Positions 25,198-34,766 are shown, counted from the stretch's first letter. The stretch is 64,000 nt of DNA from Fumia sp045615345 (GCA_045615345.1 JAZLER010000020.1:61562-125561), one strand, 5' to 3'. Program-made: numbers and translations. The notes: generated by a model from the sequence alone, not told the origin.

Positions 25198-26079
25198 TTA
25201 ATGTAAAAAAGTTATTTTTTTGTGAAGGTTTTCGATTGTGATACATTCGTCACCGTCAGTTTTTTCGCCGTCTAAAGACCATGGCATATCGGGATTTGCA
25301 TAAACTTTGATATTTGTGGCACTGCGGAATGTTATCATATTACAGTCATATTTTTGGTTTTTTATGGAAATTATACATTCGCCGAGTTCCTGAATATCTT
25401 TTGGTGCTCTTATGAGAAGTATTTCAAATTTGTTGTCCGCCATATCAACTACATCGGGACTGAGTGTTAAAACACCACCGACAGTCATTGAGTTACAGAT
25501 AGCGCCAAAAAGAAAGTCATCTTCGATAATTTCACCATCGGCCTCCATGCGGATATGCTCTTTGCGTATTGTGGAAAGCTCCTGAATACCCTCAAGAACA
25601 TAGGAAATATGACCTAAAGCGTTTTTGATGTTTTGTGGTGTTGTGTAGCTTGTTCTGGTAAAAGCTCCAAAAGAAGCCACATAACAAAAATATCTGTCTT
25701 TGAATTTCCCTATATCATAAGAATGAGGCTCACCTTCAGCAATATGTGTGGCAGCTTTTAAAACATTGATGGGAAGTTTTAAGGAATTTGCAAAATCATT
25801 TGTAGTGCCTGATGGAATATATCCAACAGGAATATCGAGGTTTGCCTCCATAAGTCCTGTGACAGTTTCATTTAAAGTGCCGTCACCACCTGAACATACG
25901 ATAAGATTAACACCTTTTGACAGCTTTTTAACAGCAGCAGTGGCGTCTCCTTGTTTTTCTGTTACAAAAACTCTCGTATCAAAGCCTTTTCTGTTGAAAA
26001 TTGAAATAATTTCAGTAAGGTTTTTAGAGGCTTTTTTAGTACCTGAGATGGGATTTAAAATCAACAAAAGTTTTTTCAT
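25198..26079 (-). CDS. YegS/DgkB-type lipid kinase
   Basis: A 293-residue protein of the diacylglycerol kinase catalytic family: LILNPISGTKKASK at the N-terminus, the nucleotide loop CSGGDGTLNETVTGL (about 63-77), PSGTTNDFA, and a C-terminal LDGEKTDGDE. Relatives phosphorylate diacylglycerol (DgkB, recycling it after lipoteichoic acid synthesis) or related lipids at the cytoplasmic face. Which lipid is used cannot be read from the sequence. It lies 42 nt upstream of srtB on the same strand. Confidence 0.9.
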   Translation of the reverse strand: MKKLLLILNPISGTKKASKNLTEIISIFNRKGFDTRVFVTEKQGDATAAVKKLSKGVNLIVCSGGDGTLNETVTGLMEANLDIPVGYIPSGTTNDFANSLKLPINVLKAATHIAEGEPHSYDIGKFKDRYFCYVASFGAFTRTSYTTPQNIKNALGHISYVLEGIQELSTIRKEHIRMEADGEIIEDDFLFGAICNSMTVGGVLTLSPDVVDMADNKFEILLIRAPKDIQELGECIISIKNQKYDCNMITFRSATNIKVYANPDMPWSLDGEKTDGDECITIENLHKKITFLH

Positions 26080-26114
26080 TACAAATGACTCCTTGATAAA
26101 AAACGCCTTGATTT

Positions 26115-27269
26115 TTATTCGATCATTTTGGCATATTCTTTTGGTGACATATCATATTCACGCTTGAATTCAGTCGAGAGATATGTCGGCGAGCAGTATC
26201 CCATAAGATCGGAAATCTGTGCGATAGTATAGTGGCTTTCCCTTATCATTTCCTTTACCTTTTCAAGACGCACAAAGCGGATATATTCAGAAATGCTTCT
26301 TCCTACCTTTGATTTGAAAAGACTTGAAAGATAAGATGGACTTAAACTTAATTGTTGTGCAAGCCAGGGGAGAGTTATTGTAGTTGTGATGTTTTCTTCG
26401 ATGATTTTTACGCAGGCATCGACATATTTGTTATCAACCGAGAGCTTCAATGTAGTCGGTGTTTTAGCCTTTGTGGAAGAAAGGAAGATATCCCTTACAA
26501 CCATAATTATAAGTTTTCCCATATCGCAGGCTATCATATCGTCACTGTAAATACAGTTTTCGCGTTCTTCACTTATAATACTCTGGACTATTTTGGTACA
26601 GTTGGTGTTAGCGGTCAAAACACGGTTTGAGATATTTTCAGGGTGTATGATATCGCCCGAAAAAGTTACAGTGAGAAAGCTTAACGGTGTTTTTCCGTTT
26701 GAGCGTTGTTCGTGGAACTGGTGAGGTGCAAAGAACATCATCTGCCCCTGGTTTAACTGGTAATCAATGCTATCAACAGTACATATCATACTGCCTTTGT
26801 TGACATAGGTGAATTCCCAGAAAACATGTTTTTCACCCGCAAAGGAGAACTCCTTGCTTTTTTCCTGATAAAGAACAGTGTACATAGTTTTTACATTTAC
26901 ATTGGGAACAAAGCCCGTGCCCGTAAGGGTTGATGAAGTAGTGGAAATGATTTTGGGGCTTTGACTGTAAATGCAATATTCAAATGAACTGTCATCATAG
27001 GGGAGCACTGCGAACTGAACAAGCGGATTAATCAGTACAGGCTGGTCGAGTAAAAATTTCTGGGTAATACTTCCGGAAGTACGGATATAGATAATCCCTA
27101 CACCGCGTATAGGGGCAATGACAGCTTCTTTATCAAAGTGCCAGAGATAAGAAGTAGCGTTATTTTTTTCTTCATAATTAGTTCTCTGCCACTTTTTATA
27201 TCCTGATGAATTGGAAGCAGGTTCACCAAATGGTTTGAAATTCACGCGGTTAATCTCTCTCAGTAACAT
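26115..27269 (-). CDS. AraC-family transcriptional regulator
   Basis: A 384-residue regulator with an N-terminal cupin-like sensing region (a ligand-binding barrel around residues 130-210, including MMFFAPHQFHEQRS) and two C-terminal helix-turn-helix motifs (about 285-384, with ITLPWLAQQLSLSPSYLSSLFK and TIAQISDLMGYCSPTYLSTEFK). Such proteins usually sense a sugar or other small molecule and activate nearby catabolic genes, but no transporter or catabolic gene is adjacent here. The ATG at 27269 follows GGAGGT. Its target is unknown. Confidence 0.9.
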   Translation of the reverse strand: MLLREINRVNFKPFGEPASNSSGYKKWQRTNYEEKNNATSYLWHFDKEAVIAPIRGVGIIYIRTSGSITQKFLLDQPVLINPLVQFAVLPYDDSSFEYCIYSQSPKIISTTSSTLTGTGFVPNVNVKTMYTVLYQEKSKEFSFAGEKHVFWEFTYVNKGSMICTVDSIDYQLNQGQMMFFAPHQFHEQRSNGKTPLSFLTVTFSGDIIHPENISNRVLTANTNCTKIVQSIISEERENCIYSDDMIACDMGKLIIMVVRDIFLSSTKAKTPTTLKLSVDNKYVDACVKIIEENITTTITLPWLAQQLSLSPSYLSSLFKSKVGRSISEYIRFVRLEKVKEMIRESHYTIAQISDLMGYCSPTYLSTEFKREYDMSPKEYAKMIE

Positions 27270-27350
27270 CGTGTACCTCCTTGGGCTTCGTAATATCTCT
27301 CTACTATTATACTACATTATTTTAAAAATAATTTCAAGAAGAATTTTAAA

Positions 27351-27377
27351 AAAGGCAAGGAAAAAATCCTTGCCTTT
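27351..27377 (-). terminator. Terminator after the trigger-factor-like lipoprotein gene
   Basis: AAAGGCAAGGA (27351-27361) pairs with TCCTTGCCTTT (27367-27377); on the minus strand the stem is followed by a T-run. Confidence 0.9.
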
Positions 27378-27382
27378 AAGTA

Positions 27383-28438
27383 TTAGTTGGGAGAAATGTA
27401 TTCGAAACCTTCTACTTCTTTGCAGTTTTCTTCAAGCATTGCCATAATCTTCTCTGCTATCAGGGAATCTTTTATGGTATCAACGCCAAACTGTTCTTCA
27501 AAGGTTACAACATCAAAGCCGTAATCTGCAGCGTATTGTTCAACCCCTGCTTTGTATTCTTCATCGGAAAGGGTGATTTTTTCAGCTTCAGCAAGAGCAT
27601 CTTTGATAATCTGCTGTTTAACTGTTTCTTCACAACGGGTTTTCATTTCAGCAGTAAAAGATTCAACGGTCATATTATATCCGCTTAAGTATTCTTCAAG
27701 TGTCATTTCATTGGAAGATGCCATCTGCTCATAATATGCCATCATTTCGTTTACCTGTTTGTCAATTTCACCATCAGGGTATTTGATGATTTCAGAATTG
27801 TCAAGAATCTGGAGCCAGAGGTAATTCTGTCTGTTGGAAGTTGCTTCGTAAACAAGCTGTTCTGCAAGCATTGATTTGTAGTCGGCAACATTCTGCGCCT
27901 GACCATAAGAGAATGTGCTTGCCTGTTCATCGGTAAGTTCAGGGTATGTGTTGATGGAATTGATTGTAACTGTGAAAACAGCATTCTGACCTGCTAAGTT
28001 AGTGCTCTGGTAGTTTTTTGGGAATGTAACTTTAATGTCTGTGGTTTCGCCAAGCTTTTTGCCGATGAGCTGATCTTCAAATCCGGGGATAAACATTCCG
28101 GAACCGATAATGAGTGTTGCACCTTGAGCTGTACCGCCCTCGAAAGCAACATCTTTGATTTTGCCCTCATAGTCGATGTTTAAAACATCACCTTTTTCTA
28201 CTGTGTCACGGTCTTCGACAGCAACGGGGGTTATACCCTGGTTCATCATTGTTGTTGAAACAGCAATTCCGATTTTTTCATCTATATCGGTAAATGTTGT
28301 TGAGCAGGTTGTAAGACCTTTGTATTTGCTGAGCTTTACATATTCGTTTTCATAAACAAACTGTGATTTGCCACATCCTGCCATAAATGTGCTGACTGCC
28401 ATAACCACAGCCAGAATAGAAATAATAGATTTTTTCAT
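27383..28438 (-). CDS. Trigger-factor-like lipoprotein peptidyl-prolyl isomerase
   Basis: A 351-residue protein beginning with a lipoprotein signal (lipobox MAGC, Cys22). Residues about 85-175 form an FKBP-type isomerase domain like that of trigger factor (GDVLNIDYEGKIKDVAFEGGTAQG, then IPGFEDQLIGKKLGE), followed by a helical arm domain (about 175-345). The N-terminal ribosome-binding domain of trigger factor is missing. So this looks like a trigger-factor derivative moved outside the membrane, where it would help fold secreted proteins, much as PrsA does. This role is inferred from domain layout. Confidence 0.82.
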   Translation of the reverse strand: MKKSIISILAVVMAVSTFMAGCGKSQFVYENEYVKLSKYKGLTTCSTTFTDIDEKIGIAVSTTMMNQGITPVAVEDRDTVEKGDVLNIDYEGKIKDVAFEGGTAQGATLIIGSGMFIPGFEDQLIGKKLGETTDIKVTFPKNYQSTNLAGQNAVFTVTINSINTYPELTDEQASTFSYGQAQNVADYKSMLAEQLVYEATSNRQNYLWLQILDNSEIIKYPDGEIDKQVNEMMAYYEQMASSNEMTLEEYLSGYNMTVESFTAEMKTRCEETVKQQIIKDALAEAEKITLSDEEYKAGVEQYAADYGFDVVTFEEQFGVDTIKDSLIAEKIMAMLEENCKEVEGFEYISPN

Positions 28439-28530
28439 TTTGATAATTCCTTTCTTTGCATTATATCCTTTATACCACTTATTTTTGTAAAATAAAAGAC
28501 TTTTTTAAAAAGTTAACATAAATTTTATAA

Positions 28531-30375
28531 TTAGTTAAGCACAAAAAACTGCTCATACCACAAAATGAAACTGTAAATCGACCAGATTTTCTTCATATTC
28601 AGTGCTTTGCCTTCCTTGTGGTTGTTCAAAAGCTCCATAATGGCATCACGATTAAAGTAACGGTCAGCAATTTCGCCTTCGAACTTTTCCTTAACCATAT
28701 TATAATATTTATCTTCCCTGAGCCAGTCATTAAGCGGTACAGGGAAGCCCAGTTTTTTCTTGTTGGCGGTGCGTTCGGGGATTTGTTTTATAGCGGCACT
28801 CCTCAGTGCTATCTTTGTTACATTTTTATGTGCTCTGTATTTCTGTGGAATTCTCACTGCGAGCTCAAGCATCTTTTTGTCAAGGAAAGGTACTCTGAGT
28901 TCCAGGGAGTTTGCCATACTCATACGGTCAGCTTTCTGTAAAATATCATAAAGCATCCATGTGTAGATATCAACATACTGAAGCTGTGTAGGCTCATCCA
29001 GATGGGAAACCTTCTCAAAATAAGGCTTTGCATATTCTGTGGGGTCTTTAGCAGGGATAGGGTTTTTGAGATATTTGTTTCTCTCTGCCGCAGTGTAAAC
29101 ATAATTGCTTCTCATAAAGCGTTCATACGGTTTCATTGCACCACGAATTATAAACTTTTTACCTTTGAAATCAGGAAGGCGTTTTGCAATACCTGCCGCA
29201 GTTTTTCTTAAAAATCCCGGGATTTTTGAGTAATTCATAAAATGTTCGCCCTCAAGATACATTGGATATCCGCCGAAAAGCTCGTCTGCACCTTCGCCTG
29301 AGAGCACAACCTTTACATATTTTGCAGCATTTTCAGCAAGGAAGTATAAAGGTACCTCCGATGGGTTCGGCAAAGGCTCGTCCATAAAATACTGAATTTT
29401 TCCTGCCATACCAAAAAAATCATCGGCAGAAACTTTGTTAGCAATATTCTGCACGCCGATTACTTTTGAAAAATCCTGGGCATAGGGAAGCTCACTGTAC
29501 TTTTCTTCCTCGTAACCGACAGAAAAAGTTTTGACTTCCTTCATTGCCTTTGAAACTTCTTTTACAACATAGCTTGAGTCAACACCGCTTGACAGGAAAC
29601 AACCGACTTCAACATCGCTTATTTTATGAGCTTCAACCGATTTTGTGAATTCATCGGTGATAAGCTTTTCCCATTCTTCCAAGGATTTTGAGTTGTCAAC
29701 ATCAAACTTAACATCATAGTACTGATGAATTGAAAGTTCACCATTCTGATATTCAAAATAATGTCCGCTTAAAAGCTTGTAAACATTTTTGAAAAGAGTT
29801 TCTTCGCAGGGAATATATTCATAGCAAAGATAGTCTGGAATATGTTCTTCAAAAAGTTCTTTTTCGAATTTCGGGTGTTCTAAAAAGGATTTGATCTCGG
29901 AACCGAAAAGAAACTCTCCGTCCTTTTTGTAATAGTAGAAAGGTTTGATACCGAAAATATCCCTTGCACCGAAAAGTTTCTTTGTCTTGCTGTCCCAGAT
30001 TACAAAAGCGTACATTCCGCGAAGCTTCTGTAAAAGCTCGGCACCATATTCCTCGTATCCGTGGAGCAAAACCTCGGAATCGGTATGGGTTTTAAAGATA
30101 TGGCCTTTTCTGATAAGGTCTTCTCTTAATTCCATAAAATTATAGATTTCACCATTAAAGGTGAGAACCATTGTGTTGTCTTCATTTAAAATGGGCTGAC
30201 TTCCACCTTCAAGGTCGATAATCGAAAGGCGCCTGAAACCGAGCGCTATATCGTTGTCAACATAGTAGTCGTCCTGGTCGGGACCTCTGTGGATAATACG
30301 GTCAGCCATAGCTTTGATAACTTTTTTGTTATCGTCCATAAGACCGTTTATGATATATCCTGCAAAACCGCACAT
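28531..30375 (-). CDS. Asparagine synthase family amidotransferase, probably D-isoaspartate amidating (AsnH-like)
   Basis: A 614-residue protein with an N-terminal class II glutamine amidotransferase domain (nucleophile Cys2 in MCGFAGYI; RGPDQDD) and a C-terminal synthetase domain with the ATP pyrophosphatase loop LSSGVDSSY (about residue 262). In general such enzymes make asparagine from aspartate, glutamine and ATP. Its place, 16 nt after an aspartate racemase and behind a D-aspartate ligase gene, resembles the lactococcal set in which AsnH amidates the D-aspartate side chain of peptidoglycan precursors. Ordinary asparagine synthesis remains possible. It ends the three-gene operon. Confidence 0.88.
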   Translation of the reverse strand: MCGFAGYIINGLMDDNKKVIKAMADRIIHRGPDQDDYYVDNDIALGFRRLSIIDLEGGSQPILNEDNTMVLTFNGEIYNFMELREDLIRKGHIFKTHTDSEVLLHGYEEYGAELLQKLRGMYAFVIWDSKTKKLFGARDIFGIKPFYYYKKDGEFLFGSEIKSFLEHPKFEKELFEEHIPDYLCYEYIPCEETLFKNVYKLLSGHYFEYQNGELSIHQYYDVKFDVDNSKSLEEWEKLITDEFTKSVEAHKISDVEVGCFLSSGVDSSYVVKEVSKAMKEVKTFSVGYEEEKYSELPYAQDFSKVIGVQNIANKVSADDFFGMAGKIQYFMDEPLPNPSEVPLYFLAENAAKYVKVVLSGEGADELFGGYPMYLEGEHFMNYSKIPGFLRKTAAGIAKRLPDFKGKKFIIRGAMKPYERFMRSNYVYTAAERNKYLKNPIPAKDPTEYAKPYFEKVSHLDEPTQLQYVDIYTWMLYDILQKADRMSMANSLELRVPFLDKKMLELAVRIPQKYRAHKNVTKIALRSAAIKQIPERTANKKKLGFPVPLNDWLREDKYYNMVKEKFEGEIADRYFNRDAIMELLNNHKEGKALNMKKIWSIYSFILWYEQFFVLN

Positions 30376-30391
30376 AGTTTAAATTCCTTCT

Positions 30392-31105
30392 TTATAAAAG
30401 ATTTTTATATTCTTCTTTGAGTGGCATATCACAGCAGAGTACAGATGCCATAGCAAGCACTTCCAGTGCATCAAGATAGCCTTTTCCTATATTGTAGTCG
30501 CGTTTTATGAGCGAAAGCTCGGTGCAACCTAAAATTATACATTCGGAACCTTTTTCTTTAAGCTCATTGGTAACCTCTTCAAAAAGCTTTGTTTCAACGG
30601 GAAGCCCAGCTTTTACATTATCATAAATCAGGTGCATAACTTTTTTCTGTCCATCTTCGGAAGGAGTTACAAATTCAACCCCTTCTTTTTTTAACGCGTT
30701 CTGAAAAAGGCCTGTTTTTACAGTTCCCGAGGTTGCCATAATTCCCGCTTTTTTTATACCCATACTTTTAAGGTAAGCGGCAGTTTCGGAAACAATATTT
30801 ATAACGGGAATTTTTACCGATTTTGCAAATTCAGAGTAAAAATAATGCGATGTGATACAGGGAATTACGATGCAGGAAGCATTTAAAGACTCTAAAGTTT
30901 TTGCATAATCTATGATATCAGGAAGGGGGCTTTTGTCACTCTCACCTAAGATATAAGCAGTCCTGTCGGGAATGTCGGGACGGCTTAAAAGGGTGACAGG
31001 GAGATGATCCTGATCTTTTTTTACATCTGTCATCTTAACGATAAGTTCGAGGAGATAAGCAGTAGCCATTGGCCCGAGTCCGCCGATAACACCTAAATTT
31101 TTCAT
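30392..31105 (-). CDS. racD: Aspartate racemase
   Basis: A 237-residue Asp/Glu racemase: LGVIGGLGPMATAYL at the N-terminus, first active-site cysteine in PCITSHYF (about residue 83) and second in ILGCTELSLI (about residue 194). It interconverts L- and D-aspartate without cofactor. The usual Asn after the first Cys (PCNT) is Ile here, a small departure. It overlaps the ligase gene by 4 nt (start within its stop), so the two are coupled and the D-Asp made is very likely the ligase substrate. Confidence 0.88.
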   Translation of the reverse strand: MKNLGVIGGLGPMATAYLLELIVKMTDVKKDQDHLPVTLLSRPDIPDRTAYILGESDKSPLPDIIDYAKTLESLNASCIVIPCITSHYFYSEFAKSVKIPVINIVSETAAYLKSMGIKKAGIMATSGTVKTGLFQNALKKEGVEFVTPSEDGQKKVMHLIYDNVKAGLPVETKLFEEVTNELKEKGSECIILGCTELSLIKRDYNIGKGYLDALEVLAMASVLCCDMPLKEEYKNLL

Positions 31106-32343
31106 TCGTGTAATCCTTTATTTCCAAAATATTTACGATATTTCTGGTGGTAGCTTAACTGATTTTTAAGAAAGTAAATTCTGCGTTTTAAGTTTTTGTC
31201 CTTTTTATAGAAAAGCGACTGGCAGAATTTTCCTTCCTTTATGAGTTTTTTAGCTTCTTTTTTAATATTTTCATCTGCTACATATTTGAAAATTACCTTT
31301 TTGGGGATAATTGTCCAGAGCACTTTTTTATCAGCAATTACGCATTCGGTATCTTTTCCGTAGATTACATCGTTTACAAGAAACTCTGCAAGGTTATATC
31401 CTGCAGCAGTTACAAAAAAGCTTGAACGGCCCTGGCGTAAGTTCATCTCAAAAAGCTTGTACTCGCCATCGCGGTTATCATATTTCATATCGATGTTGAT
31501 AAATCCTACATATCCGATGCCTTCAAGGAAGTTTTTAATTCTTTCGGAAAGTTTTAAGTCAACACTGTTGATAATAGCGGCATAGCTTCCAATCCCTTCG
31601 GGGGAGTGTTCTTCCAAAAGGGCGTTGCCGAGAGAGATAAGTTTAACTTTCTTATCCTTACCGCAAAAACAGTTCATAACTCTCATATTTGAGTCATCAC
31701 CGGGAATATATTCCTGCAAAATAAGGTGGTCCTTATATGAAGAAGAATAAATTGCATCTAAAATTGCATCAAATTCTTCACGGGTTTCTGCGATAAATAC
31801 TTTTTTCTTGTGAGGGAATTTGCAGTTCCAGTAAGCCACACTGTTTGAAGGTTTGATAATCACGGGAAAATCAAAGGGAAGAGCAACTTCCTTATAGTTT
31901 TCAAAAGAACAGGTAGTGGTTTTCGGAAAAGCAAAACCATGCTCGGTGCATACTTCATAAAAGCTTTCCTTGATGGAAAGACGCATAAGAAGTTCTTCGT
32001 CAATACACTCGAATCTGTAAAAAGGGCGAAGTGCATCTTGATTACGGACCAAAAGTTTGATATAATTATCTCCGCAGGGTACTAAAAGTAAAGTCTGTTC
32101 CTTGGGATAGCGAGCAGCAAAGTCAATAAGGGTTTTGCAGAAAACCTCATCATCTTCAAGGTTTGGTTCAATAACTTCAACCGAAACGATTTTACTGTTT
32201 GAGGTAGCACCGAGTCTGCCCTTACCGATAGCGACAGAGGTGATACCATACGCTTCGTGGAAAGACCTTGCCATACCATATACATTTACATCACTGCCGA
32301 GCAGTACGGGAATAAAATCTTTTATTTTTACGGAATCTGACAT
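31102..32343 (-). CDS. aslA: D-aspartate ligase for the peptidoglycan cross-bridge (Asl-type ATP-grasp)
   Basis: A 413-residue ATP-grasp enzyme. From memory it closely resembles Enterococcus faecium Aslfm along its length: IPVLLGSDVNVYGMARSFHEAYG at the start, QEYIPGDDSNMRVMN in the middle, and KYDNRDGEYKLFEMNLRQGR as the metal-binding end of the ATP-grasp fold. That enzyme links the beta-carboxyl of D-aspartate to the side-chain amine of Lys in UDP-MurNAc-pentapeptide in the cytosol. First gene of an operon with the racemase and an AsnH-like enzyme, which supports the assignment. The diamino acid in this species' stem peptide is not known from the sequence. Confidence 0.88.
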   Translation of the reverse strand: MSDSVKIKDFIPVLLGSDVNVYGMARSFHEAYGITSVAIGKGRLGATSNSKIVSVEVIEPNLEDDEVFCKTLIDFAARYPKEQTLLLVPCGDNYIKLLVRNQDALRPFYRFECIDEELLMRLSIKESFYEVCTEHGFAFPKTTTCSFENYKEVALPFDFPVIIKPSNSVAYWNCKFPHKKKVFIAETREEFDAILDAIYSSSYKDHLILQEYIPGDDSNMRVMNCFCGKDKKVKLISLGNALLEEHSPEGIGSYAAIINSVDLKLSERIKNFLEGIGYVGFINIDMKYDNRDGEYKLFEMNLRQGRSSFFVTAAGYNLAEFLVNDVIYGKDTECVIADKKVLWTIIPKKVIFKYVADENIKKEAKKLIKEGKFCQSLFYKKDKNLKRRIYFLKNQLSYHQKYRKYFGNKGLHE

Positions 32344-32386
32344 AATTTAAGCAATTCCTTTCGGGTAAATTTTTCTCTAATATATA

Positions 32387-32415
32387 ATTATACTATTAGT
32401 GAAGCAAAAAAACAA
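32387..32415 (-). promoter_or_regulatory. Promoter of the D-Asp cross-bridge operon
   Basis: On the minus strand TTGTTT (32410-32415), 17 nt, then a perfect TATAAT (32387-32392), about 44 nt before the ligase start. Confidence 0.7.
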
Positions 32416-32451
32416 GTTTTGATTGCAAATTTTTAAAGAAAGTTTGATTTA

Positions 32452-32721
32452 ATGACGAATTTTATTGTTGCATATTTTTTAATTATCAATATTTTGGCTT
32501 TTGCGGTATGCGGATTTGATAAATATTTTTCAAAAAATGATATGTACAGAATTTCCGAAAAGTTTCTTATAACGCTTTGCCTTATGGGTGGCGGAGCAGG
32601 ATTTTATGCCGGTATGTACACTTTCAGGCATAAGACAAGAAAAAATAAATTTAAAATCGGTGTACCGGTTATAATTATTTTATGGATTACAGCATTAATT
32701 CTGATAAGGAGAATGTTATGA
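32452..32721 (+). CDS. DUF1294 small membrane protein
   Basis: An 89-residue protein with hydrophobic segments at both ends (about 3-22 and 70-88) and, between them, CGFDKYFSK and a Gly-rich LCLMGGGAGFYAGMYTFRHKTRKNKF. This matches the DUF1294/COG3326 family, whose function is unknown. The start has only a weak ribosome binding site. Its stop overlaps the next start (ATG TTA TGA), suggesting coupling to the peptidase genes. Confidence 0.8.
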   Translation: MTNFIVAYFLIINILAFAVCGFDKYFSKNDMYRISEKFLITLCLMGGGAGFYAGMYTFRHKTRKNKFKIGVPVIIILWITALILIRRML

Positions 32722-33737
32722 ATATCACAGAAATTTTAAGAAAACTTTGTGAAGTGACAGGCGTTAGCGGAGAAGAAAAAAATGCTTCTTTATTTGCGAA
32801 AGAACTGCTTGAAAGTTACTCAGAAACAGTTGAAATTGATGATTTTGACAATGTTATTGCCAAAATTTACGATGCAGGTGAAAATGCCACAAAAATCCTC
32901 ATCGATGCTCATATTGACGAGATAGGATTTGTTGTTACCTGTATAACCGATGAAGGTTTTCTGAAGGTAGCTCCCTGTGGCGGGGTTGATAAAAGACTTC
33001 TGCTCGCACAGGAAGTTGTAATTCACGGTAAAAAAGATATAAAAGGGGTTATCGGTACAAAACCGCCCCATCTTACCGATGAGGAGGACAGGAAAAAAGT
33101 CCCCGATATTGATAAAATATATATCGACACGGGTTACAGCAAAGAGCAGGTCTCAGAAATTGTTTCTCCCGGTGACAAAGTCAGCATAAACAGCGAGTTT
33201 ACCATCCTTAAAAACAACCGTGTTTCGGTAAAATCTTTGGATGACAGGGCTTGTGTTGCCGCAATTCTTTATGCACTGGAGATTTTAAAGGGCAAAAAAC
33301 TTAATGTTTCTCTTTCGGTTTTGCTTTCTTCGCAGGAAGAAGCAGGCGGGACAGGTGCCACCGTTGCGGCATACAAGATAAACCCCGATGAAGCACTTGT
33401 TGTCGATGTAAGCTTTGCTTATACCTCTGATGCTGAGGAAAGAAAGTGTGGTAAGATGGGTGAAGGTCCCATGATTGGTGTTGCCCCCATTTTAAACCGT
33501 AAGATGACCGATAAACTCATTTCAATTTCAAAAGAAAAAGAATATCCTTATCAGCTTGAAATTATGGAAGGTAAAACCGGTACAAACGCCGATGAAATAA
33601 CTACCACAAGATGTGGTGTCCGCACTGCTATGATTTCACTTCCGATAAAATATATGCATACTCCGATTGAAGTGGCCCAGATTTCGGATATTGAAGCTGT
33701 CGGCAGACTGATTGCTGAGTATATTTTAAGCAAGTAA
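32718..33737 (+). CDS. M42-family metallo-aminopeptidase (first copy)
   Basis: A 339-residue M42 peptidase (glutamyl aminopeptidase/endoglucanase M type). Metal-site motifs are visible: DAHIDEIGF (His near 66), KSLDDRACVAA (Asp about 175), SSQEEAGGTGA (catalytic Glu about 207) and a C-terminal MHTPIEVAQISD. It removes N-terminal residues from peptides in the cytosol. ATG 32718 follows AAGGAGA and overlaps the DUF1294 stop; the longer ORF start at 32682 lies inside that gene. A second copy follows 12 nt downstream. Confidence 0.9.
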   Translation: MNITEILRKLCEVTGVSGEEKNASLFAKELLESYSETVEIDDFDNVIAKIYDAGENATKILIDAHIDEIGFVVTCITDEGFLKVAPCGGVDKRLLLAQEVVIHGKKDIKGVIGTKPPHLTDEEDRKKVPDIDKIYIDTGYSKEQVSEIVSPGDKVSINSEFTILKNNRVSVKSLDDRACVAAILYALEILKGKKLNVSLSVLLSSQEEAGGTGATVAAYKINPDEALVVDVSFAYTSDAEERKCGKMGEGPMIGVAPILNRKMTDKLISISKEKEYPYQLEIMEGKTGTNADEITTTRCGVRTAMISLPIKYMHTPIEVAQISDIEAVGRLIAEYILSK

Positions 33738-33749
33738 GGGGGAGCTTTC

Positions 33750-34766
33750 GTGTATAGAATTTTAGAGAAACTTTGCAATGAAAATGGTATTTCAGGCGCG
33801 GAAACCCATATTGCAGATATAATTATTGATGAAATCAAAGGTTTTTGCGAATACAGCATTGATAATCTCGGAAACATAATCGCTTTCAAAAAAGGCAAAA
33901 AAACTCCTTCAAAGAAGATTATGGTGGCAGCTCATATGGACGAAGTGGGTTTTATTGTTACGGGATATACATCGGACGGTAACCTTACTTTTGCAAAAGT
34001 CGGCGGAATCGATGACCGCGTGATTATAGGTCGCAGGGTGTTTGTCGGGGATAAAAAAATCCCCGGTGTTATCGGTACAAAGGCTGTACATTTGCAGTCT
34101 GCCGATGAGAGGAAAACAGTAGTGCCTTACGATAAGCTTTATATCGATATCGGTTGTAAGGACAAAACTGAAGCTGAGGATATTGTAAACCGTGGCGAGC
34201 AGGTCTGCTTTGACGGTAAGTTTTCGTCTTTCGGTGACGGATATTTCAAAGGCAAAGCCATTGATGACAGAATGGGTTGCGCCATTATGATTGATTTGAT
34301 TAAGCAAGAGCTTTTATACGACACATATTTTGCTTTCTGCGTTCAGGAAGAGATAGGTTGCCGTGGTTCAAAGGTAGCCGCTTTTTCAGTTGACCCCGAT
34401 GTGGCGGTAGTGCTTGAGGCTACTACTGCTGCCGACTTACCGGGGGTAAGCGGTGACGATAAAGTATGTACTCTGGGCGATGGTGCGGTGGTAGGTTTTA
34501 TGGACTGTGCCACAATCTATCCCCGCGATTTATATGAGCTTTGTCATAAAATCGGCAGAGAGAAAAATATCCCTGTCCAGACCAAAACCAAGGTTTCGGG
34601 CGGCAACGATGCAGGTGCAATTCACAAGTCGGGAAGTGGCGTAAAAACCATTGCTGTTTCGGTACCTTGCAGATATATTCATTCGCCTTACTGTGTTGTG
34701 AAAAAATGCGATGTCGAGGCTGTGAAAATGCTTACCACAGAGCTTTTAAAAGAAATTGGAGAATAA
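33750..34766 (+). CDS. M42-family metallo-aminopeptidase (second copy)
   Basis: A 338-residue paralogue of the preceding protein, starting GTG after GGGGGAG. It has AAHMDEVGF (His about 57), KAIDDRMGCAI (Asp about 170), VQEEIGCRGS (Glu about 201) and HSPYCVVKKCD near the end. Tandem M42 genes are common in Clostridia; members of a pair may form mixed large complexes or differ in substrate preference. Only 2 nt separate it from the next gene. Confidence 0.9.
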   Translation: MYRILEKLCNENGISGAETHIADIIIDEIKGFCEYSIDNLGNIIAFKKGKKTPSKKIMVAAHMDEVGFIVTGYTSDGNLTFAKVGGIDDRVIIGRRVFVGDKKIPGVIGTKAVHLQSADERKTVVPYDKLYIDIGCKDKTEAEDIVNRGEQVCFDGKFSSFGDGYFKGKAIDDRMGCAIMIDLIKQELLYDTYFAFCVQEEIGCRGSKVAAFSVDPDVAVVLEATTAADLPGVSGDDKVCTLGDGAVVGFMDCATIYPRDLYELCHKIGREKNIPVQTKTKVSGGNDAGAIHKSGSGVKTIAVSVPCRYIHSPYCVVKKCDVEAVKMLTTELLKEIGE

